From contig QNGE01000843.1 in the NCBI GenBank assembly GCA_008508345.1, positions 1 to 64,000 on the forward strand: 64,000 bases of DNA, read 5' to 3'. Below, piece by piece: positions 12,801 to 27,800 of this stretch. Position 1 is the stretch's first letter, and every line of letters begins with the position of its first letter. Position numbers and translations under genes: made by a program. Origin of the DNA: Paragonimus westermani (lineage: Eukaryota > Platyhelminthes > Trematoda > Plagiorchiida > Troglotrematidae). Under the pieces are notes generated by a model. It was not told the DNA's origin. It searched no databases and saw nothing but the letters and a program-made list of their open reading frames with translations.

Positions 12801-15800
12801 GCGCACTCACGGTTATGAGTCATCATTCGGGATCATAACACCCCAATTTCCGTTAACATGTCGTGGGCACTTCAACGTGTGTCCGGCGCCTCTTGTCAAA
12901 GCGTTTTTCACCTGCCATTCCTTGTCCGTTGGGCGATGGCTCGTCCGGTTGCTCGTGCTGCCCGCAATCCATCCACTCTGTCCTCTGATCGTATTCTACG
13001 GCTACGTCGAGATATTTTTCCGGATGTTAGAATAATCGTGCCTCCGATGTGATCATTCATCACATTTCGCCTGCCATTTCTCGCCCGTTGGTCCGATCCA
13101 GTTGAGCGATGGCTCATCCGGTCACCCCTGCTGTCCCCGACCCGCTCGTTATGAGCTTTTAAACGTACCTTGCTGCCCCATCGATGTATTCCGCCAAGAG
13201 TTGGAGCACCCACACCTCAGGCTTGACAATCCACCACAGTATGACCCTCTAAAACTATGCATAATACGGCGAATCAGAAACTTACCAGCCTCCTCGGTTA
13301 CGAACAAACGGCGAACGTCTTTTATATCCAATTATTTCTACAAATATTCCGGTAGCTGCAGTATGACAAACTGACGCCTAGCTCATTGTATCAAGGGGAA
13401 TGTTTCCAAGTGGCTGGAAACAAAAATAGAAACTCCAAGCGCGTGTATGGTGGCTGACCGACGGCATCCAACTTTATTAACAGCGAAACACTTAATCCAA
13501 ACATGACGTAGAGTCAAGGCTTGTGACGCATCCTCTCACTTGCTGAGGTTTTAGCCATCAGACGTCAAAATACCCTCTGTGTTTTCAGGAACATTTTGTG
13601 CAGAAGTTGTGGCTGCCTTGGTAGTCAGCATCCCTATATTTTGGATTTTTATCTCCATGCCTCTGTCTAACCCCTTAGTCTATAAATTCTGCCCTATGGA
13701 ACCTATTTTAATGTTTAAAATTAGTTACGTCCATATGTGATCAGAATGTACGAAATGTTACTCCGGAGAACATCACATGATTTGCATTTTTTCGTTGCTT
13801 TATTCAAGTTCATCAAGGGAACGAGTTCCTTTAGAACGTATTTATTTGCTCTTATGAACCAATGAAACTAGGCTCAAGCTAATAGTATTACCTTAGCTGA
13901 TGTCAATGGGTGGATTGAAGAGGTCTCACTATTGCTCCGGCAAGTATATCCAGTCACTATTCCCCATACCTGTGCCTAGTAAATCGAGGAACTTCTGGTC
14001 ACGTCTACTTTTTCACAAGCGAACCAAGGTCTACGACAGCATCTACACAACTGAAGGTAACTCCGGCTCAGTACTGTTAACATGAAATACATGAATTACA
14101 GAGGACTACAAGTGCACCAAAGCAACTTACCAGTTGCAACGCTCTAGTCACGTCCGATGTCCACTGAATCTGGCTGGTCGTAATGCACAGTTGACCCGGC
14201 CAATCTTTAACAAATTTGTCTCGTTTGGCGGCAGCTTTCTTCAGTGCTACTCGACATTCGCGGAGCATTTCACGGAGCGTTTTGTACATTTGCTCTTCCA
14301 CATCACACAGCCACGACTCCACAGGACCATCGAGTCGGACTTTTGTTTTAAACGGGACCTCTTCACCATCAAGCGAGAACATGGACAATGCATCGTGAAT
14401 GACGACGTTAAGCTGGTCGTTCAGGAGAAGTGAATTAGAAAAATTGGCAGTTTGTGGAAAGGGAATATTGAAAGTTGCGATGAATTGTAACAGAACGGTC
14501 AAACCACAAACAACAAAACAATCTGCTGCCATTTTCATGTATTAAGTCATACAAATTAGGATTTCATTTAACGCAACCGTTCGGGTCAGCTTCCAACAAT
14601 GCGGACAGATAAATTGTAAACTACAAAATTAGACACTCCAGGATTAACAGAAACTCAACTGCTGCCGTTAAAATTGAAATCAACAACTCGGAACCTGAAC
14701 CAACAGTCAACCGGCTGCAAGATTAACCAACGTCTGACGTGATTTACTGCAAGATGCTTGAATTTCCCCTCGACGGCACCAGCGGTGGTTTGTGGATCCA
14801 AATGTGGTGAGGTCGGAGTGAGGGTGCCAACTGCAAATTGCGTGGTGGTTGGATGTGCTATCTTATTCCCATTTTCCACAGAACTGGAAGCAGAACCGTC
14901 TGTATCGGCCATGGTAGAATCTGTATTTCGTGACTGGTCCACTCCCCCACCTATTGTAGACGTACCTTGTATCTCATGTTCAGGAGGTTCTCCAAGCGGA
15001 ATGATAACCAATTTTGCATTACCGGATACATTGGACAAACCGTCCGGTGCCACCAGGCTCTGAGGAGACATTTGTACAGCAGGTTTATCAGTCTGTGCAC
15101 TGTCGTCAGACCCATGGGGAAGTTGGAGCGCTGAAGTTGGCCCGGCATTCAAATTCGAGGTCTGATGAACAACTGCCTCCGACGAGCCGGCGGGAACAAA
15201 TGCGGCTGTTCCGTGCGTAGTTGATGCTGAGGGCTTGGGACCGGCAGTCAAGTCTATGACTAATGAGGTCTTATTTCCAGCACGGTCTGTGGGGTTTCCT
15301 TCTAAGATTATCCGACGATTGCCTTGTGCCTTGGAGCATGTAAGCCGACTATAGGGATCTCCAAGTCTAGCTTGAACCTTGACATAACAAATGACGAAAT
15401 GCAGTGGCGACGGATGAAGATGCACAGCGATAAGGATGATCAACCTATCGCTTTCTTGAGCCTGGCTGGAAGTCCTATTTAGAGTTGTTTAGAAATGACG
15501 TAAGATATTCGAGGGCACTGCATCAAAGCGTACTAGCAAGGGAATTGAGCCATCAGGTGAATACCTAGCCTTCTGGTCTATGTTTCCATGTGGTTAATAA
15601 TACTGAGCTGAAAGTGGAATTATATGTAACGGAAAAGTCTGCAGCGTTTGCACTCACAAAAATGTGGTCATTTATTGCTGTCGTTTACTCCGTCAGCTAA
15701 TTCACATGAACTGTATTTCTAGAAAACCTCCAGTATATAATCATTGGGGGAGGAAAAATGTACAGTCTACAATCGGTTGGCTAATATTTGTGTTTATCAT

Positions 15801-18800
15801 TTGAACGTTTACGACCTGGAGAACCGGTCTTCTTAGTTAGAAACAACTTGCGAAGCTACATAACTGACCTACTCACTACGGTCGCTATTTATTGATTCAT
15901 CTATTCAGTAGCGAACTGTTATGTAGCCTAACAGATAACGCCGTGGCTTGAACCATGATAAACTGCAACAATGCCAAAACGTAAGCTAACAGCCGAGGAG
16001 AGCGAGGACAAAACGCTAGAAAATAGTGTGCCACTCGGCGAATGTCAGTAAATGCTTCCATTGGTGCTTAGACATCTTAACGATCCGAAAAATGACGCAA
16101 TTTGGCAAAAGCAACAGTTACTTCCGTCATTCTCATCAAGAATATAGCCAGACAACCGAGTGGTTACACTCAAATATGGAAGTTGGTTTATGGTCTAAAG
16201 GAAGCTGAACATGAGAACGCACTAGTTATGATAAATAAATCAGACATCACGCCCTAGGTATTTTGGATGATAAATTGTCAGCTTTTTCCATACCAAATGA
16301 ATGACGATTAACTGAATGCATTTGAACTACACAGTGAAAATGGAAACAGAAATCCTTGGGTACTTAGGTAAACGGCCACAGTATCAATCAGATGATTCAA
16401 CAATATGCTTGGGTTTGGGTAGTAATGAAGCTAAGTGGGGAATTGGTGAGGAAATAAAGGACGTGAAAAGATGTGTATCTAAATGGCTGCACCTGAATCT
16501 TGTTGACGATAAAAAGGCTTATTTTTTTGAGTAGATTAATTTAACAAGGTGAGTGATATTACACCAAAAGTTCCGATACAAAATTTTGTGACAATAAACA
16601 GTACAGTTCAAATCTTGAAGAAAAAGTACAAAATCCTCTGATAATGAACAGTGTATTCAGTGGATGTGCACTCCCATTTACAAGTCAGCTGAATATGTGA
16701 TGTGGGATGGAGCGTGAGTTCAGGCACCGGACATGGAAAGATAGCTTTCTGGTTTTGGTCAAATCATGCTGTGATGGGTGGCCAAATCGGAGACGCGACT
16801 ATTCTAAAATTTGGTGGAATATCTCAACGCGGCGGTAAGTTGTAGTCAAGCCCCATAATGGGTGGATTGTAGACACCACGGGCGACCAGACGAGCCAGAC
16901 CAACGGATGAGAAATGGTAGGTGACAAACCCAAGACAGAAAGGCAGTCACACAAAAACCAGGCAGAGGTGTATGCGTCGCATGAGTGGAAACAGCCGTTG
17001 CGTTGTGGACTGGGATTTCAGCTCATGAGCGCGGACGGGCGAGTGGCATGGGAATGTGTTCAGTTATACAATAATGGTCATGCTTTATCGATCGATTGTT
17101 TGTTACAATACTACTCAGAGTAACGTCTAGATACTCAACAGAAGAAGTTCACGATGAAGGTTTATTGTGTGCAAGAAGTCATAGACTATCGATAGGAAGT
17201 CCTCTGCATTCATCGTTCATCATGTGGCAGACTGTGGGATTACGACTAACTTAATAGTTCTTACAAACTGTCCATGAAGGTAGGCGAATACAATGAGTCT
17301 TGATTGCTACAAAATTATTTGCATAGTTTATTAGGCACCGTCTGCCAGATTTGGGACCTACCAATAGCCTGAATCTCTAGGTGAAAAAGTATGAAATATG
17401 GAAGCTTCGCAGACGATCTTCGATTGATCGATGGCCCATATGTGTGGAATATTTTGTCCATATGAGAACTGCCTGTCAAAAACTATCTCGGCTTCATGAC
17501 TCCAAACGAGGATAACCATTGAATTCACTGTAAGTTTACAGGTTATAGAAACTTTACAACGCCTACATACACCTGACTGTTTGCTGAACGGAAGCAAAAC
17601 AGTACGGAATGAAAAGGCAAAACGTTTGTTTAAAAATTAGTAAGGAGCATATCAATATGAACCCTAATAAAGCCGTCCTAAGGTATGGATTTGAAGGAGG
17701 GCATCGTGAAAATTTCACACAACAACCAATCCGCGCTTTTGTACGAAGCAGCAATTGAACATGGACTGTGTCAGTCCACACATTTACGGGATGTGATCGA
17801 GTAACATACGGTTTGAACACAATATATCTATATCGTACACAGTTTATTGTTTTTGGCTCTTCCGATTGAGCGTCGGAAATTCAGGTCGTCCGTTTAAATT
17901 ATGAGAATTTTCACCGTGTACGTTTTTTAGTCCATTCTGCATGTACATGTATAAATGGTTAGACGTTCACCGCTTTACCGCGGTTCATGTCAGTCTGAAA
18001 TGGTATACTACTCACAGTCCGTTGGAGGCATAGTGATGACATACCAGTGTAAGGTTTCACTCAGTATGTGTGTCTGGAGTGGAGTAGTCGCACAAAGAGT
18101 AATTCAACAAATCAGAGTCAGTGTCACACATAGTTTGACTCTTTGACGTTGATGTGTTGAAAATGAACGATGAAACTATACTATTCATTATTGTTTTGTT
18201 GGAAATACTTATCGACTTATCGGAGTGATTATCGGACTAAACACTAAAGTCTCAGAGGACTTTCAGACTAGAAGTAGTGCTTATTCTGTACCAATTTATC
18301 AGTGACACCCTTTTTATATCGGGCCTATTTGTATAAAAAAACTAATGTAGTGTGGACGAGCGGTCGCCTTATACTACTCACACCACTACTGTTCAGTAAT
18401 GAGGTAGAAGTATAGGTTTTGATATCGAACTAGCCACAGGGAAAATACAAGAAGCATTGAAGTGCAGCATCACCTGAGATGATTCCTGCTGCAAAAAGGA
18501 ATTGAGCATTGGCGGCAATCGTGACGTTCTGAGATCAGCATCGGGTGCAGATGAGTGTTTTGTTTGTAGTCATTTTGAAGCACATAACCCATGAATTCGT
18601 TTTTCGAATAAACAACTCTTGCGCTATCCATGTTCTTGGCTTACAACACTAAATCTATGTGTTGAGTTGTTAAGTCCGTCTTTGTGTCGGGCGTCTTCTT
18701 GGTCGACAACGGGCGATGTCTCGTTTCTCGATTTCGTTTTAAAATTGACACCCAACAGTCGTGCCGGGAAGCATGAAGGTCTGCTTTAATACCACACTAC

Positions 18801-21800
18801 GAATGTGATTAGGTACAAATTTATGGACACATCATTTCGATCGAAGTGGCTGCTTCCAGTCAGGTAACTGAAAGACATCAGTAGCCACTACCCTAATTCC
18901 TGATGACAGGAATTATTTTTGGCGGTGTTATTTCGTTGATCCAAGCCTCTCTCAGAAGTGCGATCTCATAAGGTACGAAGAACTTGGAAGCGATAGTGAC
19001 CATATAGAAGGCAGCCAATGTGGGTAGCATCGATTTGACTGCGAATGTGTCTGCAGGCTTGATTCGACAACTTATGAAAGAACCTGACGAGATACTTTCA
19101 CATTAGGACCACAGATGTTTGGATAACGAGTAAGTTTAACTTCAGAATGACGAATTCTGCCATCAAGCCATCTTATCTCCCTTCAGGTATTCAATTACAT
19201 TATTGTAGCTGTTATGCTCTTATTGCAACTATAACGGGATCACAATCTCTTTGATTAGAGTTCACTGATGACCGGTGTTCATCTAAGATATTTGACTTTG
19301 TTTATTCAGTGCTCGCACACTGATAAACCTTGTCTCATACTGTTAACGTATGCTTGTTATCGCTTACTTTAATGAACACTGCCGAGCTTATTCACAAGAT
19401 ATCTGTAGCTCCTTCCGGACTTTTACTCTTCCGAATCAACCATCAAACCCTCCACTTACACCTCGCCATTCATTCATGCAATAATATTGCCAAAGGGCAC
19501 TGTGGTTCGACCTGCTGCTCACGCTAACAGTGAGGCGGATTATCTCAAGAGAAGGAAACATATCAAAGAAAATAGAGAGTGGATAAAAACAGGGCTGGAC
19601 AGAAATAAAGTTGATGAAGGCATGCCATTGAGTATGGCACGTTGTCATGGTGAATAACGTTTCTAGTCAGCGATTTAAATGATTATGAAGACTCCAGTCG
19701 CTCAGGCGGCACCTGTTCACGCTACTCAGAGGAACGGTCAAAGTTTTCTTGTTCTCTGACTACGTCACTGCATAATCGCTATGGAGTTAAACTCGGCTGT
19801 TGGTAGTCTCATTACATAATGCCCGGTATGATAAGAGCTTATTTGGTATGCGGAGTACGTGGTCAGTATGGCGTAACCTCATTCGTCGACTAACTGCCCA
19901 CGTAGCACGAGCGTTCCGAACTAGGTTCTACTGAAGGCAAAGCGCGTTCCATGTAAACCACCCCGATCAGTCACTGTATCTAGCGTGATCTGAATGTCTG
20001 TGCTAAGGGGGCTGTGCAAAGCAATGACATCCGCATACCTCATTAAGCCTACTAAGATTCTTCAGGCCCATCCATCGGAGTATCAGCCATAACAGTAATG
20101 AGTGGGATATAAGAAATGGGTTATCATTGGAACATATCACCAGACGTAATGAACAGTACGATTAGTTGTCTATAAACCCTCGTCCTGCTTGCAGAATAAA
20201 CATACGGTTCTTGACAGATTCATCTGTTTCTCAACAACCCTTTTGCGAAGGAGACAGTTCCATTGAACGTGTTTCAAATACCACGTTCGCAGATAGGATG
20301 GTGGGTAATAGGATGTAAACGGTTTTCAGAAACATTCGAGCGCAAGTCCCTTGAGTTCAGTAATCCGGGAATGAGTGATGCTACCCGTGTTTGTAGAACA
20401 AAATTTGGAAATGGGTGGACACTACAAAATTTCCTGGTGAGTGTAAACACTGGTAACATCCAGAAGCAAGGACACTACTATACTCTGCCTCAACTGTACC
20501 GCTTTGGCCAGTTTATTGTAAAGAACAATGGGTTCTACTTAGTTTTAGCACAGTATACACAAGTGAACAATGGGATTAAACTAACGCTCGCTAATCAGAC
20601 GATGGGTTTTTGGTCAATAGCGTAACCGGTAAACACCTTAGCAAGAGTTGGCGAATTAGCTGTTTTACAATGTTCCGTGGCTCACCCAGTGTTGTGTTTC
20701 AAATTCAGTGATCAGGCTTAAGTCAAAAGGTCAGCATTATCAAGGATGGTAACATATCAGTGGTTCCCGCTGATGCCTAGCCATCACAAAGCCATGAAGA
20801 GAAGTGTAAGTCCTACTAAGAAGCAAAAGAAATGGAAGGGAGGGGGACCTAATTTTCAAAAACAGGTAAGCCTATACTTAAACATTCAACGTCAGATCGT
20901 TCACGTCTTATCAACAGAAACCGTTCTATAGGTGATAGTGAGCTATAAATCAGGTGCACACTAAAGCATGAGCTCATGAATCCATTCACACAGAACCGTT
21001 TAGAACATTGGTTTCCATCGATAAGTTTGAAAAAGGCCAGCAGTAGCATGTAAAATGTCTAGTGCAGTGAAATTTCGTTCGCATCTCATCGGTTACTTTT
21101 GCGAAATTAACACACACATTATATAATGGGTCAGCAAGCAACTAGGCAAAATCAATCTGTTCTTGTCTGAGATAGTCAGTTAATTGACCAAATTGGAAAC
21201 AGCAAGATACAACTGAAGCGTACTCACTAACAAGAAACGAAGTTGGCGCAACACCATAGAATTGTTGTGGGTCAAACGGGTACTGGGACTCCAAAAGGAA
21301 AGGTCGTTAAAAACCCACACAGAATGAATGGAAGGGATAAAATATGGTTGGAAAATTTATACAAATCGACGGGAGTTTAAAGAATCGATTTGCACATATT
21401 AGAAAGGTAACGCAATATGGATTCAGAAGGGATAGGGATGGTCCATCAATTGTTAAATTGTACGAGAAAATGCATCGGTCTAAAAAGTTCGTGTTCAGAA
21501 GAACCAACCACTTCAGAAATAACCACCTGGCAGATCCGAGTAAAGGCTGTGTGCAAAGCTGCATGAAGAGACGCGGAATACGGATCAACAAAACAAAACT
21601 AGGTTTCCAGAACCACACTTGCTAAGGTGCGGCGAAAAGCTAACGCTCTAGACGGCCTCGTTTTCTTTTTAGTACGAAACAGAAAATTAAACAAACTGGT
21701 AAACACAAATTTCCATCATGCAACTATAACGACAACCGAGTATTGTTCACACTTCAGCGCAATTAGTTATCTTGTCCTGCGTGCAAAACAAAGCACAGTT

Positions 21801-24800
21801 GTCTTTCTGTTGTGAATAATCAAACTGAACTTTTTCTCAAGGTTGGGTGCTTTCGGATAGCCAATTCGATACCCGCGGAACCCACAGTTCTTAACAATGA
21901 GCAATCATTTGTGTCGTTCTTCATCAGAGTCAGGAGGAAATATTTGCAACTTAACTAGTGTTAAATCATTTCTCAACAATGTAGGAATGATTTTAAACAT
22001 GTACTTTTCATCACTTCTTTCTCCGTCGTCCTATAGTCACCCACAACTGTACTTTCTGCGAGTGATGTTAAAATAAAGCTTTTTGAACCTGGAATTGCTG
22101 AACAAATTTATGTGATGTTGCTCGACAATAAACAATGCTTCACCCTTACATTGTCATCCGATTCCAACGGTTGGTAGACTGGTGTTCTGGGTACTGATCA
22201 TCCTTGCAACTTTGAATCAAGGACTCTTTTTCGCGATGGATACCATTAATCAACTTACACGTGTCCGACATTCACATCCGACCACCAACCTATTTCCACT
22301 CACATGGAGGTAAACGCTAGGAGATGACCTCACATCACCCCAATGAGTTACAATCCTGTTACAGCAACCTGTTGCATAAAGGAGCGTGTCTATGCGATGA
22401 TTACAGTGTAGTCTTCTTGATCATTTAGTCCACAATGTAGTGCAAACACAGCACGTGTTCCCGCGTTTAGCAGCAGTTTACTTTCGTTAAGAGGCGCATC
22501 ACATAAAGCAGCCAATTTGCATTAAAACATATTGATCGATCGACCCAGTTTCGGACGATACAGTGGCGACTGGTAGCATGGTTCTATTCAGCCAATCAGA
22601 TTGCAACCATGCCTCGAACGCTGCACCCCGTTGGGACTGTTTTCTCAAATCTGCTTTCTGACACGCCCTGGGAACGTGACTTAATCTGAAGCCGTGACTG
22701 TCGTGCTACCGTTTCATCTGATTCGCCCTGCATTTGATTGCCATAATATGATCTCGTCTGGTTTGCTGTGAGTCATGTCGCTCATGTATGGTGACCGTTT
22801 CGTCCTGTATATTTAGAGGCGTGTGGCCTAATTTGGTTCGTTGTCAACAAACGGTGTTGCCGTGTCTTTTCTCCTGCTAGGTTTTGGATCAAGCGGTTGG
22901 ACGCGTAATAAGAGGGACGAACCAATAAGTAGATTCCATATGGGAATGTCTGGGGGTAGTTCTTGTTCCCTTCTCATGTATAGCAACAGTATACGGCCAC
23001 TTATGGTCCCATAGATTAATTCCAATTGGCTACCCGTTTTTCCACCTGCGTTCATCATCCAACGTACCAAGTTAGTGTTGTATCTGTCAGTTCACTGTGG
23101 CCTATGAAAAGCTGTTTCCGTAGCCTACGCGATTTGATTTCCTTTGTGAGTATCGTGTCAGTTGCGTTGTGTGACCGTGCCCAATGTTTGAAACGGTGAA
23201 TCACAGAAGGTCATAAAGGGAGGCACCATACAGATTGATTGGAAAGATAGCAGACTCTCAATTTTGTTGTTAACAAGCGTCGATGAAGCATGCATTAATC
23301 CCAAACTATAGATCCGATTAGTTTGGAAACCACAGTGTGTTAGTTTAACTCGTCTGATTGAGATGAGAGTGTTTTTCCATGCACCACGTTGGGTGAGTCT
23401 ATCATTAGGTCATCCTCGGAAATGCTGAAACACTTTGAACTGTATCATAGCAGCTGTATAATAACTGCATTATAATAACATGGAGGAGTGTTTCTTCAGA
23501 GTTACCGCCACCCAGTTATTAGCAACACGGGTCGGTAGGTAAATCTGACAAATCCTATTTTGATGTCATCAGACATTGCTAATATTATGAATTTTCCCGT
23601 CTTTCTGTTGATCCACTATACCAGATACCAGATTTAAGAGTGAACAATTCAAACCAAGATTTTCATTGTTGAAAAACCCACTTTTTCAATTTTCAATGTG
23701 GCGATATTGTCAAAACACTTTTTCATATGGGGCATCACAGCATCGGGATTTTTGCTTTGACCCAAAATTTCCAATAGATCATCATTGGCCAAAAAGTAGA
23801 AACGTGGGAATATTTGACGTTTAGTCTCCAAATACATATCCAGTGATTGTTGAATGTCTTCCAAACTGGAGACTAATTTATTCAAATTTTCCAATAACCC
23901 TGTAAAGAAAGTGAACAGCGGTAGTGCTGGATGACAGACTGATCAATAATGGTCAGGGCTAAACATCCACAATATAACAAATTTTGCACGCTAGTCAAAA
24001 CTTAAACTGAATAAGTGACTGGTCGCGTGATGCGCAAGCAGTTACATATATGACCAAGAGATGACCATTAAAAACGCGTAAATTTGGCAGAAAAACATGA
24101 CCGTAACTTTACGTTCCATGTTTTCTGAAATTACTACCTTTCAGACGCTTAATCATATTGCAGGACAGAACAACACCGACTAACCACTTGTATCGTGAGA
24201 TGCCACAATGTCCCGGCGCAATCACATTGGCGGTTCTTCGCAGCAAGTTAGTAAGCAAAGGCAATGAATATTTGTCTTGTATCTCTTTCTTGGATAATTT
24301 TGGATTGGATAAATTACTATAGCATAACTAATACCAAGTACACGTTTCTGGGCTCATTTTAAGTGAGAGGAATCCTGTGCAATTGGTCTTTGTAAAGACA
24401 CTAACCATTCTCATCCAATGCGGTCAATTAGATGACTTGCGTGCGTGACAGTTGGCTTAACGTTTGCTCTTCAAGCACTGAGTCTTTTTTATCGACGCCG
24501 TATAGTAATCCATGTTTCTTCTATTCCGATTATTCGATTTCATTGTTCACTAGATTTTGGGCAACGTCACATTATCTATTCACCTCACCGCACTTAACCT
24601 AACTACCGAAACGATGGTTAAAATAGTGTACCGAGTCTCACATTCGCCTATCTTCCAGCAAATCGTTGTGTGTGACGAGTGTAACTTGTACACTATAAGT
24701 GGTTTTCATCTACCCGACTGCCCATTTATCCAGCACGCCAGATAAAAAGGGCTGACTTGAGGTAGGCAACCACATTCTTCAAACTACAAGGCAGACAGGT

Positions 24801-27800
24801 CGTTACAGTTACACCTCCACAGATGTTGGGGGAATATCCTACGTGAATAGATGAAACCGTCGAGAGAGGTAATATGAATGATGAAGATATGCTTGCTGCT
24901 TTGATCAGTTCGCAGTGCAAATACACACCCACCGGAAGAATGAACGCTTAGAGCTTCTGGGGAAGACAGTTTTTCGGTTTGAAGGATGTAGAATACATAG
25001 CCTTTTCTGCCATTTTAATACAGTTGAACAAAACGGAAACATGGAATACACGAATAAGATGCTGACAGATAAGAAATAAACCAATTGAAGTTCCACTAAT
25101 CTTCGGCCTACGGTTGTTAGATTGTCATACGCACAGTTTAACGGTTGAGTGACCAGTCAGCAATGCTAAACGAAAGCAGTTATTTGACTGCACGGCTCAC
25201 CAGGTTTTGTCGTGCATGCACGTGTATTACGAGTGTCGTAGAGGAGAGTGGTGATTGATTGCCATTCCGTATGTACCACATCAAATGCGGCGGATTCTTT
25301 GGGCAACTGTTTACGTATGTCCTCACCCAAAAATATAGTTTCCAAATATAAATACTGACGTTGCACTTGAAGCAGCTGTTCGAGTGTTTCCATGATAAGA
25401 GAAAGCAAACGCTCCCATCGATCGACCAGTACTTCGAAAGGTTTGACGAATCGAGACGCTTTTATGGTAGACAGTTGGACCTTGGTATGAAATGAGAGGT
25501 GGGAGTGAGTCTTAGTTAACCAATCCATCGGAGGTAAGCGAATAAAATGGTCGGATGTTTAGTGAAAGTAGCCATAATTTATTCAATGGTGTATGCTGAC
25601 TTAACTCAGTTTATCGAGTTTGTCAACCGGATGTATTTTTTGTGGGTGGTTGGTCAATTAAAGTTCTTTTCAACAAGTTTTCGAAATGGATGTTTTATTT
25701 TCTTTGCTGCAAGCATACATGTCAATAAAGTACACGACATCTGCTTGTTACGGCTAACATTCATTTTGGAAAGTTTATTATCACGGCACATTACTAGCAG
25801 ATGCTCATTAGGGTTGTTCTAGTTAAACAATGATGAACTGGTTACAATCCTGTCTATTCAGACTAAATGCTTTTCATGTACATCAACAGTTATTAAAGAC
25901 AATTACCCGCATTAACTTTCGTGACGATTTTTGAGTCAACTTCAGTGTCTCACTTTTCGAACCTCAAAGCTCACAAGTCTGGACCAACGAGTTCTTGTCC
26001 TTAGCACGTTTGCAGTTATACTGGACAAACTGCAAATGAGTCATTTGGGTGTAGATCACCTGCATTGACACAATTCAATGTCAGTTGTTATAGCACAGCT
26101 AATCAAGGAACAAGTAGGTCGAACAAGTCGTCGTTAAGCAGATGTTTGGATTGGCAATCCTTCATACCACCAAAAGGGTCAAAGTTAGATACAAATCTCA
26201 ATCGAAAATCGTCAGCCGTTTGGATTGATTGTCCGCGAATGAGACTAAAAAAGAGGACAGATAACCACTAACAACGGAAAAAGCTAGTCTCTGTACACAA
26301 GGGTGAACCCGCCTCGCGAAAGTGGTGTCATTTGCTTATCTCCATGTGAACAGTTCGACGGTAATTAAAATTTTTCGGTTCAAGATACTGACGTCTTAGG
26401 TCTCTACCACTGGAGAACTTTGATATTTAAAGCTCAAACCGTAGGTGGATAACGTGACGTTCCCTATAACACAACGAGTAAGTTGGACAGACGAATTATG
26501 ATGCACCTTGAGACATCGGAATGGAAAGTTCACAGTTTGGGAGACAAACGAGAAACATTCTGTCATGCACTACCGGTCCAAGGTAGTGAACGTTTCATAA
26601 GTTTATAGGATAAGAGACAAACAGAAAAAGCGGAAATGTGTTGCTGAGTCAAACCATTAACTGCAAGGAACACAGTCAAACGCTCTGAGACTGATTATTG
26701 TCGAACACAACTCAAGGAAAGCATTATGCTACATTATGGCAATGCAATTTCTCATTGATCGAATATTAGTTAGTGCCTTATAAGTCGTTGGGTTATGCAC
26801 CCGTTCTTGAAAAGCGCGTTCCCCAGATCTATACCTTATTGAACACTTGGAGCATTTTCATTGCTCTCACCATCACTACCATTCTCACCTTTGAGCCTTA
26901 TCCATGGGTAGCGTGGCTCGAATTACCGTTAGTCCTGACAATGATCCAGGAAATTACACAGTAAAAAAATGTGTAGCAAAGAAAAGGGAAGAAGGAAGAG
27001 AAATGACCAAAAACAATTGAGTTTCACACAACAACAAGGTTGTGGACACAGACTAACACCTAACTGAGGCACAGTATCATGTGAGAGAATGCTTCCAACC
27101 AACGGTTTGACTGGTCGCGGAGTCCGGAACCAGGTAGACGGCACTTAACAACCTTGTTCAGAGGAACACTTAAAACTTCCATACCTCTGACCAGGTTATC
27201 TCCCCGGTCACCCAGCTGTCTGTTCCGACAATCAGTGGTCACAGAGAACAATCCAGACACTCCGTCTGCACACGTAGTACGTGTCCCAACCAGTGAAGAC
27301 TGCATTTTCACTATCTCGGTCATTCACCGTGAACTTGCACATTTCCTAAACACACGGTGACGGACTGTCGCCATCAGCATAATTGATGCGGGCTGATTGG
27401 CGGACACGGTGGTGGTCGAATACCGATAGTCTGTGTGTATCTTCCGCACGAATTGGTCAAGTTTGTCATGCATACAGCTGACAACACCTACTGTAAACTC
27501 TACGTTTAACTGAGCATCTCAAAACTGCCTTCCAGTCGATTGAGCTTAAAAATCATTTAAAAGTATTATTTTTCTCCTATGAGCTACTACATAAAATGTT
27601 TCCAAAAACAGTCACCGAAATATCCGCCATGATTGGTGTATACTCAAGGTTCAGCATGTAAACTGTGTCTGCAGATACCCTGAGGATAAATATATTTCTG
27701 CCCCGATCTCCGTAGTCACTAGGTGCATGAATCACAAGGATATAAGATACATCGTGGAGATAAAGCGAGGGAAAGCTTCCCTTTTGCCTCACCAACGCAT

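Larger units (their letters stand above)
7691..14130 (-). other. Dynein intron 12
   Basis: 6.4 kb. Holds PLE-1 (9697-12390) and family A copy 1 (12720-13240). Nothing was recognised in 7691-9690 or 13241-14130. Confidence 0.8.
14413..23681 (-). other. Dynein intron 11
   Basis: 9.3 kb if the cassette candidate at 14748-15377 is skipped. Also holds family A copy 2, an RTE-like RT fragment and family B copy 1. Two plus-strand open frames, 20263-20625 (120 codons) and 21344-21625 (93 codons), look protein-like in composition but match nothing recognised. 17126-19659 is featureless to the eye. Confidence 0.7.
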
